Shown here: piece after piece, positions 20,985 to 30,841 of the stretch
How positions within the stretch are numbered: the first letter of the stretch is position 1
How the letters are laid out: the number at the start of each line of letters is the position of its first letter
Assembly (NCBI RefSeq): GCF_000756655.1
Contig: NZ_ARXU01000011.1
Span: forward strand, 1 to 64,000
DNA from: Alcanivorax jadensis T9
GTDB lineage: Bacteria > Pseudomonadota > Gammaproteobacteria > Pseudomonadales > Alcanivoracaceae
DNA length: 64,000 nt
Reading direction: 5' to 3'
The notes under the pieces: generated by a model
Told to the model about the DNA's origin: nothing
The model's database searches: none
The model's input: only the letters and a program-made list of their open reading frames with translations
Program-made: the position numbers and the translations under genes

Positions 20985-21838
20985 GGAGAAACCTCCAGGG
21001 CTTCACGAAGGGAGTCGATGTCGTGAAACACCATGTCGAAGCTGTTGGCCACGTGCTCATTCACAGCAACGGTGGGGGTATGCACAAAGCCGGAACGCCG
21101 CAACCGCTTGCTGCTTTGGAAAAATTGCAGATGCACCAGCGTCTCGGCGACCAGATCCGCACCGCTGGCATACAGGCTGGCCACGCTCCCCGCCTGCACA
21201 TAGGCATGATCGGGACCGAACACCGGGCGACGCAGCCGGTAGCTGGTCAGCAACACCAGCTTGGCGGTACCGGGACCAAACAACTCGCCATCCACCGGTA
21301 ACACCAGGGCATCAAACCTGGCCAGACTTTCGCGCAGGCGATCTCCCATCTCATCTACCGACGAGACCGGCAGTGCGGTCAGCCCCAGGCGACCCTGATA
21401 ATCCTGCACCATGCCCGGTGTCCAGGCACTGTGCGGGCCGATAATCACCCCCACGCGGCGCGCCAGGGGCATCATGATCTCCAGCATGGCCAGCTGATCG
21501 TGCAATGCCACGCCGGCCCAGATGCCCTCACACTGGCATCGTTTGCGCTTGGCCAGGGTGACCGCTGACCGGCTCACGTAGACACCCAGTAATGGCTTGT
21601 CCAGTTTCTGAGCACGCCGGAACACCTGATCACCGATGGCGATCAGCAACTCTGCCTGTGTGGGATCGGCCACCCGGGTAATCGATGGCGTGGCGGCGTC
21701 GTCCAGCGCCTGAATAAAACTGTCGCGGAAGGGCCCATCCTCGGCAAGCACATGCACCGGCAGCGGGGTCTGGGCGCACAGGGACGGCGCCAGCCAGGCC
21801 AGCCACAACAAAAGGATGAGGCGTCCCTGCCGTTTCAT
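20981..21838 (-). CDS. periplasmic ABC-type substrate-binding-like protein linked to a histidine kinase
   Basis: This 285-residue protein starts with a signal peptide (KRQGRLILLLWLAWLAPSLC, cleavage likely after LCA). The body resembles the periplasmic binding folds of the TrpX-like/ABC_sub_bind group: ELLIAIGDQVFRRAQKLDKPLLGVYVS in lobe 1 and RVGVIIGPHSAW in lobe 2. No permease or ATPase lies nearby, so import is unlikely to be its main role. It is tightly coupled to the hybrid kinase (4-bp overlap) and follows the TonB receptor by four bases. A sensory periplasmic partner for the kinase is the best reading; the ligand is unknown. Confidence 0.8.
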   Translation of the reverse strand: MKRQGRLILLLWLAWLAPSLCAQTPLPVHVLAEDGPFRDSFIQALDDAATPSITRVADPTQAELLIAIGDQVFRRAQKLDKPLLGVYVSRSAVTLAKRKRCQCEGIWAGVALHDQLAMLEIMMPLARRVGVIIGPHSAWTPGMVQDYQGRLGLTALPVSSVDEMGDRLRESLARFDALVLPVDGELFGPGTAKLVLLTSYRLRRPVFGPDHAYVQAGSVASLYASGADLVAETLVHLQFFQSSKRLRRSGFVHTPTVAVNEHVANSFDMVFHDIDSLREALEVSP

Positions 21839-21842
21839 TCCT

Positions 21843-23972
21843 CTATATCCTCACCGCCAGTCCCAACCAGAAACGGTCTTCCTGATAGCGGTTTTCCTCG
21901 AAGACCACCGGTTCCTTGTTCAGGGCATGCTGTACCACGCCCTTCCATTCCAGCTCCGTGTCGATCACCCGGTGCCGGAAACGCACCTGCAGATCCAGGC
22001 GCTCGAACACATTGTCGTTGTAGTCGTTGGCCAGGTAATAGGCGCTGGACAATCCCCAATGCTGGCTCAGCTGCCAGGCCCACAGGGCACTGGCGCTGTC
22101 ACGGGCCGCCAGACGCCCCTCGGTCTTCTTGTTGACGCGGGTATGGATGTGGGCACCGGTAAGGCGCAGCAAGTGATTCACACCGGGCCGCCAGCTCAGC
22201 TGGGCCTCCGTGCCCTGGTGGTCCACCCGGCCTTCGTTGTTGGGTTCGAACTCGAAGGGGTTGAGGGCATGGCTGAGCAGGTCAGTGAGCTCTTCCTGGA
22301 AATAGCGCACATCCAGCTCCAGGCCTGGGAACTGGCCGTAGTAGCCCAGTTCCCAGGAGCGAATGCGCTCAGGCTTGAGAGTGCCGGGGCTGGTCTGGGT
22401 AATAAAGAAACTGGCCGGCGCCCAGCCCAGCAGGGCTTCGGTATTGTCGGCAAAGGGCGATGACAGTTCCCGGGCGCGGATATTGGTGTGCGCCTGGTCT
22501 TCGTAGATATCCGGGGTGCGCAGGGCCCTGGAAAACACATAGCGGAAGCTGTGCCCCGGCGCCGCTCGCCAGTTGAGCCCCAGCCGGGGGCTGAAATGCT
22601 GGCCGGAGATGCTGTCACGCTCCCAGTAGCCGCCCAGATTGAGGGTCACCGGGCGCAGCAGATCTACTGCCAGATTGCCAAAGGCGCGGTAACTGACATT
22701 GTCGTAGGTGCCGGACAGATAACTGTCGGAGCTGACCCGGTCGTGGCGCAGGTTCAGACCGCTGACCAGCCGTACCCGATCACCCATTTGCAGGGTGTCC
22801 TGGATTTCCAGGTCGTAACGCTCTTCCTCGATATCCAGCGCGCTGGCGGCACAGAAAGGCGCATTGGCGGACTGCAGGCTAGCGTACCGGTTGGCAAAAT
22901 CCGGATCACTCTGTGCCGCCGCAAAGGTGGCGCCCACGTCCCGGTTATTTTCCAGATACAGCTCACGTAGCTCCCGGGAAAACAGCACCCCGCCGCCCGG
23001 CCCAGGCTGCCCGGTCAGAGGGTCCAGATAGCAGACCGAGAAATCCGTTACGTCGCGGGTGTACTGGCCATAGCCGGTAATCTGCAACTGGTGGTGCTGG
23101 TCGAAGGCATGCTGCCATTGCAGGGAGGCAAAGGCTCGCTGGCCTTTTTGTACCGGGTCCTGCTGGTAGATGCCGATATCCTGCACCCCGCCTTCCTGTT
23201 GCCGCTCCAGGCGGTTCTGGCTGCCGCCGGCCTGCATGATCAGGGTATTGCGCGGGTCCAGTTCACGGACCCATTCGCCATTGAGAGTTTCAATCCGTTT
23301 GGCGTCATTGAGCTGGCGGCCTTCAAAGGGTTCGTCGTAGCCGTCATCCGCGCGCCGTGACAGGGACGCTCGCCAGGCATCTGTGCCCGTCCGCCCTGCG
23401 GCGGAGGCATAGCCATCGCGGATGGCGTTATTGCCGCCCTGCACCGCCAGGGTGTGCTTGCTGATATCGCGGGGATCGCGGGTAATGATATTGATGACAG
23501 CGGTGAAGGCGTTGGCACCGTAGGCAGCCGCTGCCGGGCCACGGGTGACTTCGATGCGCTCCACATCGCGGATGTCCACGGGCATGTCGTTCCAGTTCAC
23601 CCGCGCCAGACCGGGCTGATACTGGCTGCGGCCGTCCAGCAACACCAGCATGCGGCGCGAATCCCGGGCCTGGGTGCCGTGGTAGGCCACCGTGGGTACG
23701 TTGCCATCTACTTTGACCGCGGACATGCCCGGCACCAGCCGCAGCACCTCGTAGAGTTCCCGGGCGCCGCTGGCTTCGATCAGGTTACGGTCGATGACGG
23801 TGACACTGGCGGGCGCTTCAGACTGGGGCTGGCTGACCCGGGCTGGGGTCAGCACCATTGCCGGCTCATCGGCCAGCGGCATCATCGGCTCCATGCCCTG
23901 CACGCCCTGCGCACAGGCCAGCCCCAGCAGGCCTTGCCCCCAGTATTTGCCCCACGATCCCCGACGTTTGAT
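21843..23972 (-). CDS. TonB-dependent outer-membrane receptor, probable AUC start
   Basis: This roughly 709-residue TonB-dependent receptor has an N-terminal plug domain (SVTVIDRNLIEASGARELYEV, then VERIEVTRGPAAAAYGANAF with the conserved RGP). A 22-strand-type barrel follows and ends in WLGLAVRI. The first standard start (GTG at 23903) would leave no signal peptide. Extending 23 codons upstream gives KRRGSW...GLLGLACAQG, a good signal peptide with an ACA|Q cleavage site. That reading begins at ATC (23972-23970), just after GGGGGAGGGGG. An ATC start, or a G-to-C change or sequence error in an ATG, is therefore likely. It is first in a unit with the binding protein and kinase. Confidence 0.88.
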   Translation of the reverse strand: MKRRGSWGKYWGQGLLGLACAQGVQGMEPMMPLADEPAMVLTPARVSQPQSEAPASVTVIDRNLIEASGARELYEVLRLVPGMSAVKVDGNVPTVAYHGTQARDSRRMLVLLDGRSQYQPGLARVNWNDMPVDIRDVERIEVTRGPAAAAYGANAFTAVINIITRDPRDISKHTLAVQGGNNAIRDGYASAAGRTGTDAWRASLSRRADDGYDEPFEGRQLNDAKRIETLNGEWVRELDPRNTLIMQAGGSQNRLERQQEGGVQDIGIYQQDPVQKGQRAFASLQWQHAFDQHHQLQITGYGQYTRDVTDFSVCYLDPLTGQPGPGGGVLFSRELRELYLENNRDVGATFAAAQSDPDFANRYASLQSANAPFCAASALDIEEERYDLEIQDTLQMGDRVRLVSGLNLRHDRVSSDSYLSGTYDNVSYRAFGNLAVDLLRPVTLNLGGYWERDSISGQHFSPRLGLNWRAAPGHSFRYVFSRALRTPDIYEDQAHTNIRARELSSPFADNTEALLGWAPASFFITQTSPGTLKPERIRSWELGYYGQFPGLELDVRYFQEELTDLLSHALNPFEFEPNNEGRVDHQGTEAQLSWRPGVNHLLRLTGAHIHTRVNKKTEGRLAARDSASALWAWQLSQHWGLSSAYYLANDYNDNVFERLDLQVRFRHRVIDTELEWKGVVQHALNKEPVVFEENRYQEDRFWLGLAVRI

Positions 23973-23998
23973 GTGGCCCCCTCCCCCGTGCAGCGGGG

Positions 23999-25405
23999 TT
24001 ACTTCTTGAAGCGTTTGATCATTCGCTTGCGCTTGTGCACCTGGCGATCCGTCAGTGTGTTCTTGCGCCCTTCAAAAGGATTGGAACCGGATTTGAATTC
24101 CAGCCGGATGGGCGTGCCGTCCAGTTTCAACAACTCGCGAAAGCGGTTTTCCAGAAAGCGTTTGTAGCTGATCGGCAGAGATTCGGTACGATTACCGTGC
24201 AAGATAATCGTAGGCGGATTATTACCACCCAGGTGCGCGTAACGAAGCTTGGCGCGGAAACGGCCATTACGCGGCGGCGGATGACCGGCGGTAATGCTTT
24301 CCATGATGCGCGTCATCTCGTTGGTGCCCACCTTGATAAAGGCCGAGTCCCAGGCTTTTTCAATCATGCCCCACAGATCACCCACCCCGGTGCCATGCAG
24401 CGCAGAGATGAACTTGATCTTCACCCAGGGAGCAAATTCCAGGCGGCGCCCCAGTTCCACGCGCACCCGTTCCTTGTGGTCCGCATCCAGACCATCCCAC
24501 TTGTTCACTGCAATCATCAGGGCGCGGCCACTATCGAGCACATAGCCCAGCAGGTGGAGATCCTGATCGGTGATGCCTTCCCGGGCATCGATCACCAGCA
24601 CCACCACCTGGGCGGCATCCACCGCCTGCAGCGCCTTGATCACGGAAAACTTTTCCACGGTTTCGGCAACCTTGCCACGGCGGCGTACCCCAGCGGTATC
24701 AATCAGGGTATAAGCCTTTTCCATGCGCTCGAAGGGAATCTCGATGGAATCCCGGGTGGTGCCGGCGTGGTCGAATACCACCACACGCTCTTCCCCCAGC
24801 ATGCGGTTGATCAGGGTGGATTTGCCCACATTGGGGCGACCCAGCACGGCCACGCGAATGCTGCCGTCACTGGTATCCACCGGCTCACCCTGTTCATCGT
24901 AATAGGGTTCCAGATCTGGAAATGCCGCCAATATGATTTCGATCATGCTGCGCACGCCACGACCATGGGCAGCCGCGATGGGCAGCACGTCGCTGAGGCC
25001 CAGGGCATAGAAATCCGCCATGGCCGTATCCGGGTCGATGCCGTCGGTCTTGTTCACCACCAGATAGGTGGGCTTGGGCAGCTTGCGCAGCTCCATGGCA
25101 ATCTGCTCATCGGCGGCGGTCAGGCCGGCCCGACCGTCGACCAGGAACAACACCAGGTCCGCCTCACCTACCGCCAACAATGACTGCTCTGTCATGGGCG
25201 CGTCGATGCCATCGTCGTTTTCCCCGATGCCACCGGTATCCACAACGGTATACAGATAATCCCCCAGCCGACCGTCACCGTACTTTCGGTCACGGGTCAG
25301 GCCCGGGTAATCCGCTACCAAAGCGTCACGGGTACGGGTAAGTCGGTTAAACAGGGTGGATTTGCCCACATTGGGCCGCCCCACCAGGGCGATGACCGGT
25401 TTCAT
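23999..25405 (-). CDS. der: ribosome biogenesis GTPase Der (EngA)
   Basis: This 468-residue double GTPase acts in 50S assembly. G domain 1 starts [21 protein letters not shown] with DTGGIG and NKTD. G domain 2 (about residue 180 on) has [28 protein letters not shown] and NKWD. The C-terminal KH-like domain ends in a basic tail ([10 protein letters not shown]). It is 129 bp downstream of bamB; the order bamB-der is standard. Its stop is 26 bp before the probable start of the TonB receptor, so readthrough is possible. Confidence 0.98.
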   Translation of the reverse strand: MKPVIALVGRPNVGKSTLFNRLTRTRDALVADYPGLTRDRKYGDGRLGDYLYTVVDTGGIGENDDGIDAPMTEQSLLAVGEADLVLFLVDGRAGLTAADEQIAMELRKLPKPTYLVVNKTDGIDPDTAMADFYALGLSDVLPIAAAHGRGVRSMIEIILAAFPDLEPYYDEQGEPVDTSDGSIRVAVLGRPNVGKSTLINRMLGEERVVVFDHAGTTRDSIEIPFERMEKAYTLIDTAGVRRRGKVAETVEKFSVIKALQAVDAAQVVVLVIDAREGITDQDLHLLGYVLDSGRALMIAVNKWDGLDADHKERVRVELGRRLEFAPWVKIKFISALHGTGVGDLWGMIEKAWDSAFIKVGTNEMTRIMESITAGHPPPRNGRFRAKLRYAHLGGNNPPTIILHGNRTESLPISYKRFLENRFRELLKLDGTPIRLEFKSGSNPFEGRKNTLTDRQVHKRKRMIKRFKK

Positions 25406-25499
25406 AGTTGTCTCTGCAAGGATGTCTGGGCGCTATGGTAACGCAATTCGGTGATAGAGGCGGAGAGAAGAAAATCAGGAAAACAGGGGCAGGCGCAAT

Positions 25500-25523
25500 G
25501 GGAGCGGCCACTTGGCCGCTCCC
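25500..25523. terminator. hairpin between bamB and der
   Basis: GGGAGCGGCCA and TGGCCGCTCCC pair over 11 bp with a two-base centre. No strong U-tract follows on the minus strand, so it may be a weak terminator or a 3' stabiliser of the bamB message. Confidence 0.45.
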
Positions 25524-25534
25524 TCTTGTTGAGA

Positions 25535-26677
25535 TTAACGTTCTTTCAGTTGGTACGCGGCCAGTTTGCCGTCATAGCTGAGCACATAGAGGACACCATC
25601 GTAGCTCACGGCGGTGCCGGCAAAGCCATCCCAGTCGTGGCGTTTGCGGGCAACGATGCTGCCATCGTCCACATCCAGCCAGTGCAGATAGCCTTCGAAA
25701 TCGCCAATCACCACGTGATTGCCCTGTACTGCGGTACCGGTAAGACGGCGACCATAGAGCTTGTCCTGCTTCCACAGAACCGTACCACTGCGCATATCCA
25801 GGGCACGTACCACGCCTGTGTCGTCAGCCACGAACAGGCTGCCATTGCTGGCACTGATGATCTGCGCGCTGGACAGTTCCTTTTCCCAGTAGGGGCGACC
25901 ATTTTCCTGGTCCACCACTGCCGCCTTGCCCTGGAAGGTCACGGCGAACACGCCACCGCCTTCCACGATCAGGTTGCTGTCCACATCCACCAGGCGGTCC
26001 AGTTCGGAGCGTCCGGTGGGTTCGGCGATACGTTGCTCCCACAGCGGGATACCGTTCTCCAGATCCAGCGCCGCCAGCTTGGCGTTGGCAAAACCGGCGT
26101 AGGCCTTGCCGTTATCCAGGGTAGGCTGCGCCAGCCCGCGCAGGGTCAGGGTGGGCACCGGGGTCTCGTAGTCCCACAGCTGCTCGCCGCTTTCCACATC
26201 CAGGGCCGTCACATGGCCATCCTGGGTCTGGAATACAGCAACATTGCCGTCACTGGCGGGAATCGCCAGGGCTTCGCCGGAAAGCGTGGTGCGCCAGAGG
26301 GTATCGCCGGTTTCCATGGACAGGGCCACGGCCACCCCCTCGCGGGTACCGTAGAGCACCATGCCGTAGCCGGCATAGAAGCCACCGGCAATGCGGTCCT
26401 CGGTTTTCACCCGCCACTGGCGCTTGCCCTTGTCGCGGCTGACCGCATAGACATCGCCAAACACATCACCGGCAAATACCTGTTGCTCGGTCACCGCCGG
26501 GCGCAGGGACAATTGACTGTCCTCCACCCCGTTGCCGACGCCCTCTTTCCAGAGCCGCTTGACCTTGTAGCTGGCCTCGAATTTCGGCAAGTCATTGGGC
26601 TCAATGGCATTGGGGTTGGAGCTACAGCCGGCCAGCACGAGGCTGGCCAAAATCACGGGGAGAAGGAAATATTTCAT
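25535..26677 (-). CDS. bamB: outer-membrane assembly lipoprotein BamB
   Basis: This 380-residue lipoprotein has a signal peptide with lipobox LVLAGC (Cys17). An eight-bladed PQQ-like propeller follows, made of repeated GxxxALDxxSGxxLW units such as TALDVESGEQLWDYE and RALDMRSGTVLWKQD. BamB is the accessory subunit of the BAM beta-barrel insertion complex at the inner face of the outer membrane. It directly abuts yfgM (stop to start, no gap), the usual order hisS-yfgM-bamB-der. Confidence 0.97.
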   Translation of the reverse strand: MKYFLLPVILASLVLAGCSSNPNAIEPNDLPKFEASYKVKRLWKEGVGNGVEDSQLSLRPAVTEQQVFAGDVFGDVYAVSRDKGKRQWRVKTEDRIAGGFYAGYGMVLYGTREGVAVALSMETGDTLWRTTLSGEALAIPASDGNVAVFQTQDGHVTALDVESGEQLWDYETPVPTLTLRGLAQPTLDNGKAYAGFANAKLAALDLENGIPLWEQRIAEPTGRSELDRLVDVDSNLIVEGGGVFAVTFQGKAAVVDQENGRPYWEKELSSAQIISASNGSLFVADDTGVVRALDMRSGTVLWKQDKLYGRRLTGTAVQGNHVVIGDFEGYLHWLDVDDGSIVARKRHDWDGFAGTAVSYDGVLYVLSYDGKLAAYQLKER

Positions 26678-27313
26678 TTAGCTCTTCAGGTCGTCCAGTT
26701 TCATCTGCACACGGTCTTTTTCACCACCGTCCTGCAGGACATCCAGGGCCTGTGTGTAAAGATCGCGGGCCTGTTCTGCCTCGCCCTGGGCCTTGGCCAC
26801 ATCGCCTCTCAGCTCCAGCGCCATGCCGTTAAAGGCCGACGGAAAGCTTTTGCCGAGCAGGTCATCGGCCTTGTCCCAGGCCTGCTGCTGCAGGAACACC
26901 CGGGCCAGACGCAAGCTGGCGGTGTAGCTCAGCTCATCGGTGGCACCATCATCGGCCACCGGCTGCAGGAAGCTCACAGCCTTGTCGTAGTCCGCGTCCT
27001 GCACAGCCAGGTTGGCCTTGGCCAGGCGGGCGTAATCCGCATAGGCGCTGCTGGAAAAGTCCTCCATCAGCAGGTCGGCCTTGTCGTTGATGACCGCCGC
27101 ATCCATAGGGTTGGCGGACAGGGCTTCCACCATGACCTGGTAGTGAGCTGACGCTTCAGAAGCCTGCTCCCCCTGATGACCCTGCCATTGACGCCAGCCA
27201 ATCAGCGCAGCCACCGCCAGCACTACAGTAATCACTGCAGCGGTACCGTTTTCCTGCCACCAGGCCTTGATGCGTTCGACCTGTTCTTCTTCGTCGCGGA
27301 TGTAATCGACCAC
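26678..27313 (-). CDS. yfgM: YfgM-like membrane-anchored TPR protein (ancillary SecYEG chaperone)
   Basis: This 211-residue UPF0070 protein starts MVDYIRDEEEQVERIKAWWQENG, a cytoplasmic tail. One membrane helix follows (about 25-42, AAVITVVLAVAALIGWRQW), then a periplasmic TPR-like helical region containing DLLGKSFPSAFNGMALELRGDVAKAQG. In E. coli YfgM associates with PpiD and the translocon and affects RcsB (family knowledge). It lies between hisS and bamB. Confidence 0.94.
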   Translation of the reverse strand: MVDYIRDEEEQVERIKAWWQENGTAAVITVVLAVAALIGWRQWQGHQGEQASEASAHYQVMVEALSANPMDAAVINDKADLLMEDFSSSAYADYARLAKANLAVQDADYDKAVSFLQPVADDGATDELSYTASLRLARVFLQQQAWDKADDLLGKSFPSAFNGMALELRGDVAKAQGEAEQARDLYTQALDVLQDGGEKDRVQMKLDDLKS

Positions 27314-27425
27314 CCTGCTCTCCTTTCGTTTTTATTGCCGGGAAGTGTTCTTCCTGACGCTTGGGTATTTCGTTTGTTCCGGTGCACAAATCAACGCCGG
27401 GGGTAGCAAACTACAAGCTGCCTAT

Positions 27426-28694
27426 TTATTCCAGAAACGATATCAGTGCGTTGGTGACATCGCCCTGTGCAACCTGCTGCTGCTCACCTTGGCCGCGCAA
27501 CGGCTTCACCGTGACGACCCCACTGGCCAGTTCATCTTCGCCCATGATCAGGGCGACGGCCGCACCGCTGCGGTCTGCCTTTTTCATCTGGCTTTTAAAA
27601 CTTCCGCCGCCGCAATGGAGCTGAATGCCACGACCTGGCGTGGCATCGCGCAGTTGCTCGGCCAGCGCCATGGCGGGGGTCAGTGCATCACCCATGGCCA
27701 TTACATAGACGTCCACGGCGGCCGACAGTTCCGGCTTTTCCTGCTCGATCAGCAGAATCAGTCGTTCCACGCCCATGGCAAAGCCCACACCGGGAGTCGG
27801 TTTGCCACCCAGCTGCTCCACCAGGCCATCATAGCGACCGCCGGCACAGACGGTGCCCTGGGCGCCGAGGGCGTCGGTGGTCCACTCGAACACGGTCTTG
27901 CCGTAGTAGTCCAGGCCCCGCACCAGGTAGGGGTTCACTTTATAAGCAATGCCGTTGGCATCGAGCAAGGCTTTCAGGCCATCAAAATGCTCGCGGGCGT
28001 CTTCATTGAGGTAATCCGCCAGCTGCGGCGCATCCTTGAGCACTTCGCGGGTACCCGGGTCTTTGCTGTCCAGCACCCGCAGAGGGCTGCGCTCGAGGCG
28101 TTTCTGCGAATCCTCGTCCAGCTGTTCGAAATGGGTCTTCAGGTAATCCAGCAGGGCGTCGCGATAACGGGCCCGGTCGTCACTGTCGCCCAGGGAATTG
28201 AGCTCCAGGGTGACCTTGTCGGCCAGGCCCAGGGCTTTCCAGAGACGGGCGGTGAGCAGAATCACTTCCGCATCGATGTCCGGACCGGTGATGCCGAACA
28301 CTTCCACGCCAATCTGGTGAAACTGACGATACCGGCCAGCCTGGGGACGCTCATGACGGAACATGGGGCCGGTGTACCAGAGCCGCTGGGTCTGGTTATA
28401 CAGCATGCCGTGCTGCTCACAGGCACGTACGCAGCTGGCGGTACCCTCCGGACGCAGGGTCAGGCTGTCGCCGTTACGATCATCGAAGGTGTACATCTCT
28501 TTTTCGACGATATCAGTGACTTCGCCGATGCTGCGCTTGAACAGGTCGGTCTGTTCCACCACGGGCATACGGATTTCCTGGTAGCCGTAGCTGGCCAGCA
28601 CAGCGCGGACCTTGTCTTCCAGCCACTGCCAGAGACCCGTCTGTTCCGGCAGGATGTCGTTCATCCCACGGATGGAGGTGATTTTCTTGCTCAC
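27426..28694 (-). CDS. hisS: histidyl-tRNA synthetase
   Basis: This 422-residue class II enzyme starts [20 protein letters not shown]. Motif 1 follows, motif 2 is at [25 protein letters not shown], and the histidine-specific loops are [15 protein letters not shown] and AGGRYDGL. Motif 3 is [14 protein letters not shown]. The C-terminal anticodon-binding domain starts at about residue 325. It charges tRNA-His. It is 102 bp downstream of ispG; that gap carries a compound palindrome. Confidence 0.98.
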   Translation of the reverse strand: MSKKITSIRGMNDILPEQTGLWQWLEDKVRAVLASYGYQEIRMPVVEQTDLFKRSIGEVTDIVEKEMYTFDDRNGDSLTLRPEGTASCVRACEQHGMLYNQTQRLWYTGPMFRHERPQAGRYRQFHQIGVEVFGITGPDIDAEVILLTARLWKALGLADKVTLELNSLGDSDDRARYRDALLDYLKTHFEQLDEDSQKRLERSPLRVLDSKDPGTREVLKDAPQLADYLNEDAREHFDGLKALLDANGIAYKVNPYLVRGLDYYGKTVFEWTTDALGAQGTVCAGGRYDGLVEQLGGKPTPGVGFAMGVERLILLIEQEKPELSAAVDVYVMAMGDALTPAMALAEQLRDATPGRGIQLHCGGGSFKSQMKKADRSGAAVALIMGEDELASGVVTVKPLRGQGEQQQVAQGDVTNALISFLE

Positions 28695-28714
28695 GAAAAT
28701 TCCTTGGTAAAAAA

Positions 28715-28793
28715 GTCGGACGTCTGATGTCAGACGTCTGACGCGAAAGCCTTCAGGCTTCAGGCGTCTGACATCAGACTCTCGACGTCCGAC
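28715..28793. repeat. 79-bp compound inverted repeat between ispG and hisS
   Basis: Outer arms GTCGGACG and CGACGTCCGAC flank inner arms TCTGATGTCAGACG and CGTCTGACATCAGA around a smaller GCCTTCAGGC core. It is longer than the GTAGGAGC-type REPs and unrelated in sequence. It could be a small non-autonomous element or an mRNA-processing hairpin. Confidence 0.65.
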
Positions 28794-28796
28794 CTG

Positions 28797-29915
28797 TCAT
28801 TCACTTCTTGCGATAATGCCTTTGGCTTCGTCGTCACGCTGTTTCTGCACCTTGGCCCGAACCATGCGTTCCAGTTCATCGACCAGATTGTCCGCGGTGA
28901 TGTGATGACTCTTTTCACCGTCCCGATACGCAAGATTGTTAGGTGTGCCCCCGGTCAGGCCCACGTCTACTTCCCGGGCTTCGCCGGGACCGTTGACCAG
29001 GCAACCAATCACCGCCAGGTCCACGGACTCGTTGATATCTTCCAGGCGCGCTTCCAGCTCGTTGACGGTCTTGATCACGTCGAAGTTCTGCCTGGAACAG
29101 CTTGGGCAGGCGATGATGTTCACGCCTTTCTTGCGCAGGTTCAGGCTTTTCAGAATGTCGAAGCCCACGCGCACTTCCTCCACCGGATCGGCAGCCAGGG
29201 AAATGCGGATCGTATCGCCAATGCCTTCCATCAGCAGCGCGCCCAGCGCCACAGCGGATTTCACCGTGCCGGAGCGGAAGGTACCCGCTTCAGTCACACC
29301 CAGGTGCAACGGCTGTTCCAGCTGGGCAGACAATTTACGGTAGGCCTGCAGGGTCATGAAGACATTAGAGGCCTTCACACTGACCTTGAAGTCCTGAAAA
29401 TCATAGCGGTCGAGAATATCCGCATGGCGCATGGCGGATTCCACCAGCGCATCAGAAGTGGGCTCACCGTATTTACGCTGCAGCTCCTTTTCCAGTGAGC
29501 CGGCATTCACGCCAATACGAATCGGGATACCCTTGTCCTTGGCGCACTGGATCACTGCCTTGATGCGATCTTCGCGGCCGATATTGCCCGGGTTGATACG
29601 CAGGCAATCCACGCCACGCTCTGCCACAGCCAGGGCAATCTTGTAGTCATAGTGGATATCCGCCACCAGCGGCACATCCACCTGCTGACGAATCTTTCCG
29701 AAGGCGTCGGCGGCGTCCATGCTGGGCACCGAGACGCGCACGATATCCACACCGGCATCCTGCAAGCGGCGGATCTGGCCAACGGTGGCGTCCACATCGC
29801 AGGTTTCGGTGTTGGTCATGCTTTGCACGGAGATGGGGGCATCGCCGCCCACGGGGACGTTGCCGACAAAAATCTGCCGGGTCTTTCTGCGCTGGATTTT
29901 GACTTCCGGTTCCAT
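28797..29915 (-). CDS. ispG: 4-hydroxy-3-methylbut-2-enyl-diphosphate synthase (GcpE)
   Basis: This 372-residue protein of the MEP isoprenoid pathway reduces the cyclic MEcPP intermediate to HMBPP. The N-terminal TIM barrel starts [28 protein letters not shown]. The C-terminal iron-sulfur domain has the cluster ligands [13 protein letters not shown] and [12 protein letters not shown]. It is a Fe-S client protein, so it depends on the suf system encoded at right. It is 20 bp downstream of rodZ. Confidence 0.98.
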   Translation of the reverse strand: MEPEVKIQRRKTRQIFVGNVPVGGDAPISVQSMTNTETCDVDATVGQIRRLQDAGVDIVRVSVPSMDAADAFGKIRQQVDVPLVADIHYDYKIALAVAERGVDCLRINPGNIGREDRIKAVIQCAKDKGIPIRIGVNAGSLEKELQRKYGEPTSDALVESAMRHADILDRYDFQDFKVSVKASNVFMTLQAYRKLSAQLEQPLHLGVTEAGTFRSGTVKSAVALGALLMEGIGDTIRISLAADPVEEVRVGFDILKSLNLRKKGVNIIACPSCSRQNFDVIKTVNELEARLEDINESVDLAVIGCLVNGPGEAREVDVGLTGGTPNNLAYRDGEKSHHITADNLVDELERMVRAKVQKQRDDEAKGIIARSE

Positions 29916-29935
29916 GGTGTTTCTACCCTCGCGAA

Positions 29936-30841
29936 TCAGGGAATGGAGACTCGCACAACTGTACCGGGGGAATTCGTCGGCAAGGTGACAACCTCGCCAT
30001 TGAGGATCAGTTCATCAACGGCCCCGGCATCGCCCAGAGTCAGGCTGAACGGCGCTTTGCCATCCAGTTGCAACGAGGCGCCGCCCTGCTGTTCACCCTG
30101 GCGCAAGGTGCGGCCAGTGGCGTCCTTGACGCTGATCCAGCAATTGCCGGAAAACGCCATCAGCAGGCGGTCGAGGCCGTTTTCGGCCAACATGCTCGGG
30201 GCAGGCTCGTCGCTGCTCTCTACACTATTTAGACTCTCGGCACTGTTACCGTCTGCCGCCGCCCCGGTGTCTTCAGGCTGGGCGTCGTTGGCAGTATCGT
30301 CAAGGGACTGGGGGGAAAGCTCGTCACCGGCGCCCTGCTCTGGCGCCGATTCCGGCTCACCGGGAAAAGGGCCAGTTTCGCCGCCGACCTCTTCATCAGC
30401 CTGCAGAGAAACACGTTCTTCAGGCGCATTCATTCCGGAGGTAGACAACGGCGCCAGCGCTTCTTCTTCAGGCCACAGCCAGATGAGCAGCGCCACCACA
30501 ACCAGCAGGGCCACTACCGCCAGCAACGGCTTGCGCCACACGGACGGCGGCGGCGCCATTTTCGGCAGATCCAGCGGCTTATCGAAAGCATCATCGTTAA
30601 CTATCTGCTGGAAGGTGTTGGCAATTTCATCCGCTGGCAAGCCGAGTAACCTGGCGTAATTCTTCAGGTAACCCTTGACGAAGGTTGCCTCAGGCAAACG
30701 CTCGTAGTCATCCGCTTCCAGGGCTACCAGGTAGCTCTGGGAGAGATGCATCTTCTTCGCCGCTTCGGCAGGGGTCCAGCCCAGTGCCTCACGGGCTTTG
30801 CGACAACGTTCACCCGGTAGCACGACCATGTTATCGCTCAT
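29936..30841 (-). CDS. rodZ: RodZ-like cytoskeletal/cell-shape protein
   Basis: This 301-residue protein has an N-terminal HTH_25 domain ([31 protein letters not shown], about residues 10-75) that contacts MreB in known cases. A membrane helix follows at about residues 101-121 ([18 protein letters not shown]), then a long acidic, low-complexity periplasmic linker. The C-terminal DUF4115 domain contains [22 protein letters not shown] start at ATG 30841, which overlaps the pilW stop (ATGA); a longer frame to 30877 lies inside pilW. The order rlmN-pilW-rodZ-ispG-hisS is conserved. Confidence 0.93.
   Translation of the reverse strand: MSDNMVVLPGERCRKAREALGWTPAEAAKKMHLSQSYLVALEADDYERLPEATFVKGYLKNYARLLGLPADEIANTFQQIVNDDAFDKPLDLPKMAPPPSVWRKPLLAVVALLVVVALLIWLWPEEEALAPLSTSGMNAPEERVSLQADEEVGGETGPFPGEPESAPEQGAGDELSPQSLDDTANDAQPEDTGAAADGNSAESLNSVESSDEPAPSMLAENGLDRLLMAFSGNCWISVKDATGRTLRQGEQQGGASLQLDGKAPFSLTLGDAGAVDELILNGEVVTLPTNSPGTVVRVSIP

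Noticed and set aside
25451..27151. 566-codon frame opposite bamB/yfgM
   Set aside because: Runs antisense over two conserved genes; low-complexity composition.
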